Assembly (NCBI GenBank): GCA_903921365.1
Contig: CAIXPS010000316.1
Location: forward strand, 17,791 to 81,790
DNA: 64,000 nt
Origin: an uncultured bacterium
GTDB taxonomy: Bacteria; Chloroflexota; Anaerolineae; J036; Brachytrichaceae
Direction: 5' to 3'
Shown piece by piece: positions 61,084 to 64,000 of this stretch. The notes under the pieces were generated by a model. The model had not been told where the DNA came from. It saw only the letters and a program-made list of their open reading frames with translations, and ran no database searches. Numbering within the stretch: the first letter of the stretch is position 1; each line of letters begins with the position of its first letter. The position numbers and the translations under genes are program-made.

Positions 61084-62649
61084 CTAGTCGTCCTTTCTCA
61101 AGTGGGGGAACAGGATTACATCGCGAATCGAGTCGTTGTTTGTGAACACCATCGTCAGGCGGTCAATGCCCATGCCGAAACCGCCATTGGGCGGCATCCC
61201 ATAGCGCATCGCGCGCAGATAGTCCTCGTCCAGCGGGTTCGCTTCAACATCGCCCAGCTTCGCGCCGATCCCTTCCTCAACAAAGCGCTGTTCCTGGTCA
61301 AGCGGGTCATTCAGCTCGCTGAAGGCGTTTAACAACTCCACCCCGCCGATGAACCCTTCAAATCGTTCCACTGTCGTAGGATCGCCAAACTTGCTCTTGG
61401 CCAATGGAGAGATATCGCGCGGGTAATCGTATAAAAACGTGGGCTCAACCAGGTTCTTCTCGACGTAATCGCCGACCAGGCCATCAATCAACTTGCCGCG
61501 CGTTTTCACAGCCCCGACATTCAATCCAGCAGACCTGATTGCCTTCTCAAGCGAGACGGCGTCCGGATACTGCGTGTAATCAATGTCGGTATACTCAAGG
61601 ATCGCATCGCGCATGGTAATACGCTTCCACGGCTGCAACAGATTGATCGTATGGCCGCGAAATTGCGTAATGCCATTGGGCAGCACCTGCCTCGCCGCGT
61701 GCTGGATCATCTGCTCGGTCAACGCCATTATGGTGTTGAAATCCGCGTACGCCATGTAGAACTCAAGTTGTGTAAACTCCGGGTTATGCTTGAAGCTCAC
61801 GCCTTCATTGCGGAAGTCGCGCCCGATCTCATACACCCGTTCGAAACCGCCTACGAGTAACCGCTTCAGGTAAAGTTCAAACGAGATGCGCAGATACAAA
61901 TCCTGATCGAGTTGGTTGTGGTGCGTAATGAACGGCCGCGCGGCTGCCCCGCCATACAGAGGTTGCAGCACGGGCGTTTCCACTTCGAGGAAGTCGTTCA
62001 TGTCCATGAACTCACGCAAGGCCTTGATGATCTTTGCGCGCGCGCGAAATACCTCACGCACTTCGGGATTGACGGCAAGATCAGCATAGCGTTGCCGGTA
62101 ACGCAATTCAGGATCGGAAAAAGCGCCATAGCGCTTCATCGACCCGTCAGGCTGTTTCTCTTCCTTGGCGATCGGCAATGGGCTGATCGATTTGCTCAAC
62201 AACTCCCAGTCGGTCACGCGCAAGGTCGGTTCGCCGGTGCGTGTGACGAACAATGCGCCACGCGCCTCGATGAAATCACCCAGGTCGAGATCCTTAAAGC
62301 GTTGGAAAGACGCCGCGTCAATCGAGTCTTCGCCGATGCGGGCATAGATCTGGATGCGCCCACTGCCATCTTCAATTTGCGCAAAGCTGGCCTTGCCCAT
62401 GATGCGACGAGCTACCACGCGTCCCATGAGGGCGCAGACGGTCGAATCGCCTTGATGAAGCGTCTTCTGGCGCTCCTCGTCGCTTTGCGCCGGCAATTGT
62501 GCCTGCCACTTTCCCACTCGGTCGATAGCGTCTTGCGCCAGAATGCGCAAAGCGTGAAATTGTTGTCGCGGGGGATACGGGTCGATGCCGGACGCCTTGA
62601 TTTTTTCCAGTTTCGCGAGGCGGTCGCGTTCAACTTCGGTGTATTCCAT
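61084..62649 (-). CDS. lysS: Lysyl-tRNA synthetase (class II)
   Basis: 521 aa. N-terminal OB-fold anticodon-binding domain (about 70-160, MGRVVARRIMGKASFAQI), class II motif 2 in FRNEGVSFKHNPEFTQLEFY (about 290-310) and motif 3 GFGMGIDRLTM near the C-terminus. VETPVLQPLYGGAAARPF is a LysS signature that excludes AspS and AsnS. TACAAT lies 8 nt before the ATG at 62649 with no Shine-Dalgarno, so a leaderless transcript is possible. The gene is separate from the S1-domain gene by a terminator. No T-box is seen. Confidence 0.96.
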   Translation of the reverse strand: MEYTEVERDRLAKLEKIKASGIDPYPPRQQFHALRILAQDAIDRVGKWQAQLPAQSDEERQKTLHQGDSTVCALMGRVVARRIMGKASFAQIEDGSGRIQIYARIGEDSIDAASFQRFKDLDLGDFIEARGALFVTRTGEPTLRVTDWELLSKSISPLPIAKEEKQPDGSMKRYGAFSDPELRYRQRYADLAVNPEVREVFRARAKIIKALREFMDMNDFLEVETPVLQPLYGGAAARPFITHHNQLDQDLYLRISFELYLKRLLVGGFERVYEIGRDFRNEGVSFKHNPEFTQLEFYMAYADFNTIMALTEQMIQHAARQVLPNGITQFRGHTINLLQPWKRITMRDAILEYTDIDYTQYPDAVSLEKAIRSAGLNVGAVKTRGKLIDGLVGDYVEKNLVEPTFLYDYPRDISPLAKSKFGDPTTVERFEGFIGGVELLNAFSELNDPLDQEQRFVEEGIGAKLGDVEANPLDEDYLRAMRYGMPPNGGFGMGIDRLTMVFTNNDSIRDVILFPHLRKDD

Positions 62650-62670
62650 AGGGATAGATTGTACCCAATA

Positions 62671-62709
62671 GAAAAGAAACGAGGCAGGATTGGCCTAAAT
62701 CCCGCCTCG
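62671..62709 (-). terminator. Terminator between the S1-domain gene and lysS
   Basis: Minus strand: CGAGGCGGGATT and AATCCTGCCTCG form a 12-bp stem with one mismatch (62680-62709) and are followed by TTTCTTTTC. Ends the S1-domain transcript, so lysS must have its own promoter. Confidence 0.82.
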
Positions 62710-62795
62710 CTCGCGCTCCGAAATCCAGTCCGTGGAACGAAGTTCGAGTTCTTTAACAGATCGCGCAACCAGGCGCTATCCGTCAATCACACGCG

Positions 62796-63779
62796 CTATT
62801 GATTTCGTGAAAGTTGTTGCATCGTGCGCGCCAGGATATCTTCCTGCTCGCGGCCCTTCCTGCCACCCTTGGCAGCCTCATTCCATCTGCCGCCGCGGCC
62901 GCGCGTTGCTTTCTGCAGTGCGGCTGCCATCGGGCTGAGCTCTTCTTCGGGGCCCGATGAAAGCATGAAGTCGTCCGGATCGAGACCTTCCATAGACAGG
63001 TCAATCTGCTTCTTCGGCGCATCCACCTTGATGACCTTTACCGATATCTGTTCGCCAACAGTGACAAAGTCACTCACATTGACGAAGCCGGAGCCAAACG
63101 ACGTTGAGCGAATAAGCCCCTCGCGCTCGGCGCCGATATCGATAAACGCGCCTTTGCGTTCCACACGGATGACAACGCCCTTGAACACATCGCCGCGATG
63201 GACATTCTCCCAGGGAAGCTGGGGCGGTTCAATCATCGTCAGACCGATGCGCCGCTTATCCTCACTCACTTCAATCACCCATACGGCGTCCAGCACGTCG
63301 CCAACCTTCGGACGCTGACCCTTGGGCATCAGGTTGAACGGGATCAAACCGTGCTTCGGGCCATCGATATCCACAAACGCGCCAAAGCTTTCGAGGGCGA
63401 CCACGCGCGCGCTGATCACTTTCATGTTCACGCGCAGCGCCGTCCAGTCGTATGTGGCCGGGCGCACCATGGTCAGGTCAATGCGCTTCAACGTTGGATT
63501 GACGGCAACAACCCACGCTTCGATCTCGTCGCCGAGGCTCATCACATCGGCGACTCGCGTCACCGGGTTCTGAGTCGCGCTCACGATGCGCGAGATATGT
63601 ATATATCCTTCAGCCTCAAGGCCGAGATTAACCCACGCGCCGCCGAGATCGACGCGCGACACCTTACCTTTGAAACCCATGCGCGGTCGCAGGGAATCAA
63701 GGGTGATCGCCGGTTCGACAGCAGCATTCTCCTGGATGCTGTCGTTAACCTGCGGTTCAATAATTACTTCGTTACTCAC
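62796..63779 (-). CDS. S1 RNA-binding domain protein (ribosomal protein S1-like)
   Basis: 327 aa with three S1 domains: about 34-104 (GFKGKVSRVDLGGAWVNLG, YIHISRI), 115-185 (INVKVISARVVALESFGAFVD-like VNMKVISARV) and 198-267 (GDVFKGVVIRVERKGAFIDIG, VGEQISVKVIKVD). The third repeat is closest to the consensus. The protein is shorter than the 4-6 repeat rpsA and has a basic/Gly tail (GRGGRWNEAAKGGRKGRE). It probably binds mRNA at the ribosome. GTG start with AGGAGAG 5 nt upstream. Confidence 0.9.
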   Translation of the reverse strand: MSNEVIIEPQVNDSIQENAAVEPAITLDSLRPRMGFKGKVSRVDLGGAWVNLGLEAEGYIHISRIVSATQNPVTRVADVMSLGDEIEAWVVAVNPTLKRIDLTMVRPATYDWTALRVNMKVISARVVALESFGAFVDIDGPKHGLIPFNLMPKGQRPKVGDVLDAVWVIEVSEDKRRIGLTMIEPPQLPWENVHRGDVFKGVVIRVERKGAFIDIGAEREGLIRSTSFGSGFVNVSDFVTVGEQISVKVIKVDAPKKQIDLSMEGLDPDDFMLSSGPEEELSPMAAALQKATRGRGGRWNEAAKGGRKGREQEDILARTMQQLSRNQ

Positions 63780-63828
63780 GGGGACTCTCCTGTAAATGTT
63801 ACATTCTTGATAGTATTCGCAGACGCTT

Positions 63829-63857
63829 ATTCTAGCTGACCACAGGAGTCATGTCAA
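63829..63857 (-). promoter_or_regulatory. Sigma70-type promoter for the S1-domain gene
   Basis: On the minus strand TTGACA (63857-63852), 17-nt spacer, TAGAAT (63834-63829). Start point about 63822, giving a leader of about 42 nt. The best promoter match in the window. Confidence 0.82.
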
Positions 63858-63946
63858 AGCGTATGCGGATTGATAGTACAACCTTTTCAGTATAAATCCA
63901 ATCTTATATTTTGTGCGCGTTAAATGCGCCAATATTGCGACACATT

Positions 63947-64000
63947 TCACACTCGCCGCGCCACCCAACCCGTAATGCGTTGCGCAATGTCCTTGACCAC
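63947..64000 (-). CDS. Possible C-terminal end of a gene beyond the right edge
   Basis: From the window edge a minus-strand frame reads VVKDIAQRITGWVARRV and then TGA. A second frame (ending in GECEMCRNIGAF...) is also open, so I cannot say which, if either, is real. The rest of 63858-63946 is AT-richer and shows no gene. Confidence 0.25.
   Translation of the reverse strand: MVKDIAQRITGWVARRV

Noticed and set aside
1..64000. tRNA genes, CRISPR arrays, IS elements or prophage
   Set aside because: No T-arm GGTTCGAATCC-type cores with matching acceptor stems, no regularly spaced repeats and no transposase or integrase reading frames were found by eye.

Overview
The window looks like a chromosomal stretch of a Chloroflexota (Anaerolineae-like) bacterium. 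I infer this from the moderately high GC, the mix of housekeeping genes (valS behind a T-box, RNase Y, mfd, lysS, miaB), the many lipoproteins and membrane-anchored glycan proteins, the zinc-ribbon membrane protein and the PPM-like/beta-propeller protein. No rRNA, tRNA, CRISPR array, phage or transposase is visible. The taxonomic call is inference only.

Layout. 1-6.1 kb (minus): a sugar/amino-sugar catabolic operon read nagD-like HAD, nagB, MFS transporter, GNAT, TIM-barrel isomerase, zinc dehydrogenase (cut by the left edge). 6.2-9.6 kb (plus): a glycyl radical enzyme of unassigned subclass, a strong terminator, and a triple zinc-ribbon membrane protein. 9.7-14.8 kb (minus): FGGY kinase, D-2-hydroxyacid dehydrogenase, APH-like kinase, lysophospholipase-like hydrolase, SDR. 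14.8-17 kb (plus): a GT-C-like membrane protein. 17-22.6 kb (minus): esterase, then xseA, MDR dehydrogenase, radical SAM protein and tryptophanase, tightly packed. 22.8-25.5 kb (plus): PPM-like/propeller protein and SH3 lipoprotein. 25.5-30.7 kb: HAD, S41 protease, methyltransferase, a small lipoprotein and an orphan PhoR-like kinase. 30.8-35.1 kb (plus): T-box, valS, nucleoside phosphorylase, DUF3054 protein. 35.1-39.7 kb (minus): CopCD, a solo molybdopterin hydroxylase subunit, Hsp20. 39.8-40.0 kb: a compact, structured small-RNA/leader locus. 40-47.7 kb (minus): miaB, GNAT, site-2 protease, HEAT-repeat protein and a GH-like/O-antigen-ligase fusion. 47.9-50.6 kb (plus): biotin carboxylase and a FecR-like protein. 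50.6-56 kb (minus): mfd, NUDIX, Trm112, OB-fold protein. 56-61 kb (plus): rsmI, a Tgt-like transglycosylase, an ArmA/RmtB-type 16S methyltransferase, then a structured leader with a terminator, recX and rny. 61-63.8 kb (minus): S1-domain protein and lysS.

The most interesting points are: (1) a translationally coupled rsmI-tgt-rmt operon, in which two enzymes should modify helix 44 of 16S rRNA (C1402 and, by homology, G1405, the aminoglycoside-resistance site); (2) a promoter-to-terminator locus of about 190 nt with a 17-codon ORF whose Shine-Dalgarno can be sequestered by a pairing that excludes a second hairpin; (3) a second structured leader/terminator in front of recX-rny; (4) a glycyl radical enzyme without the Glu two residues after the thiyl Cys; (5) a palindromic repeat that seems to have split an ATGA stop/start overlap; (6) an apparent class of leaderless genes with a -10-like hexamer 6-8 nt before ATG.
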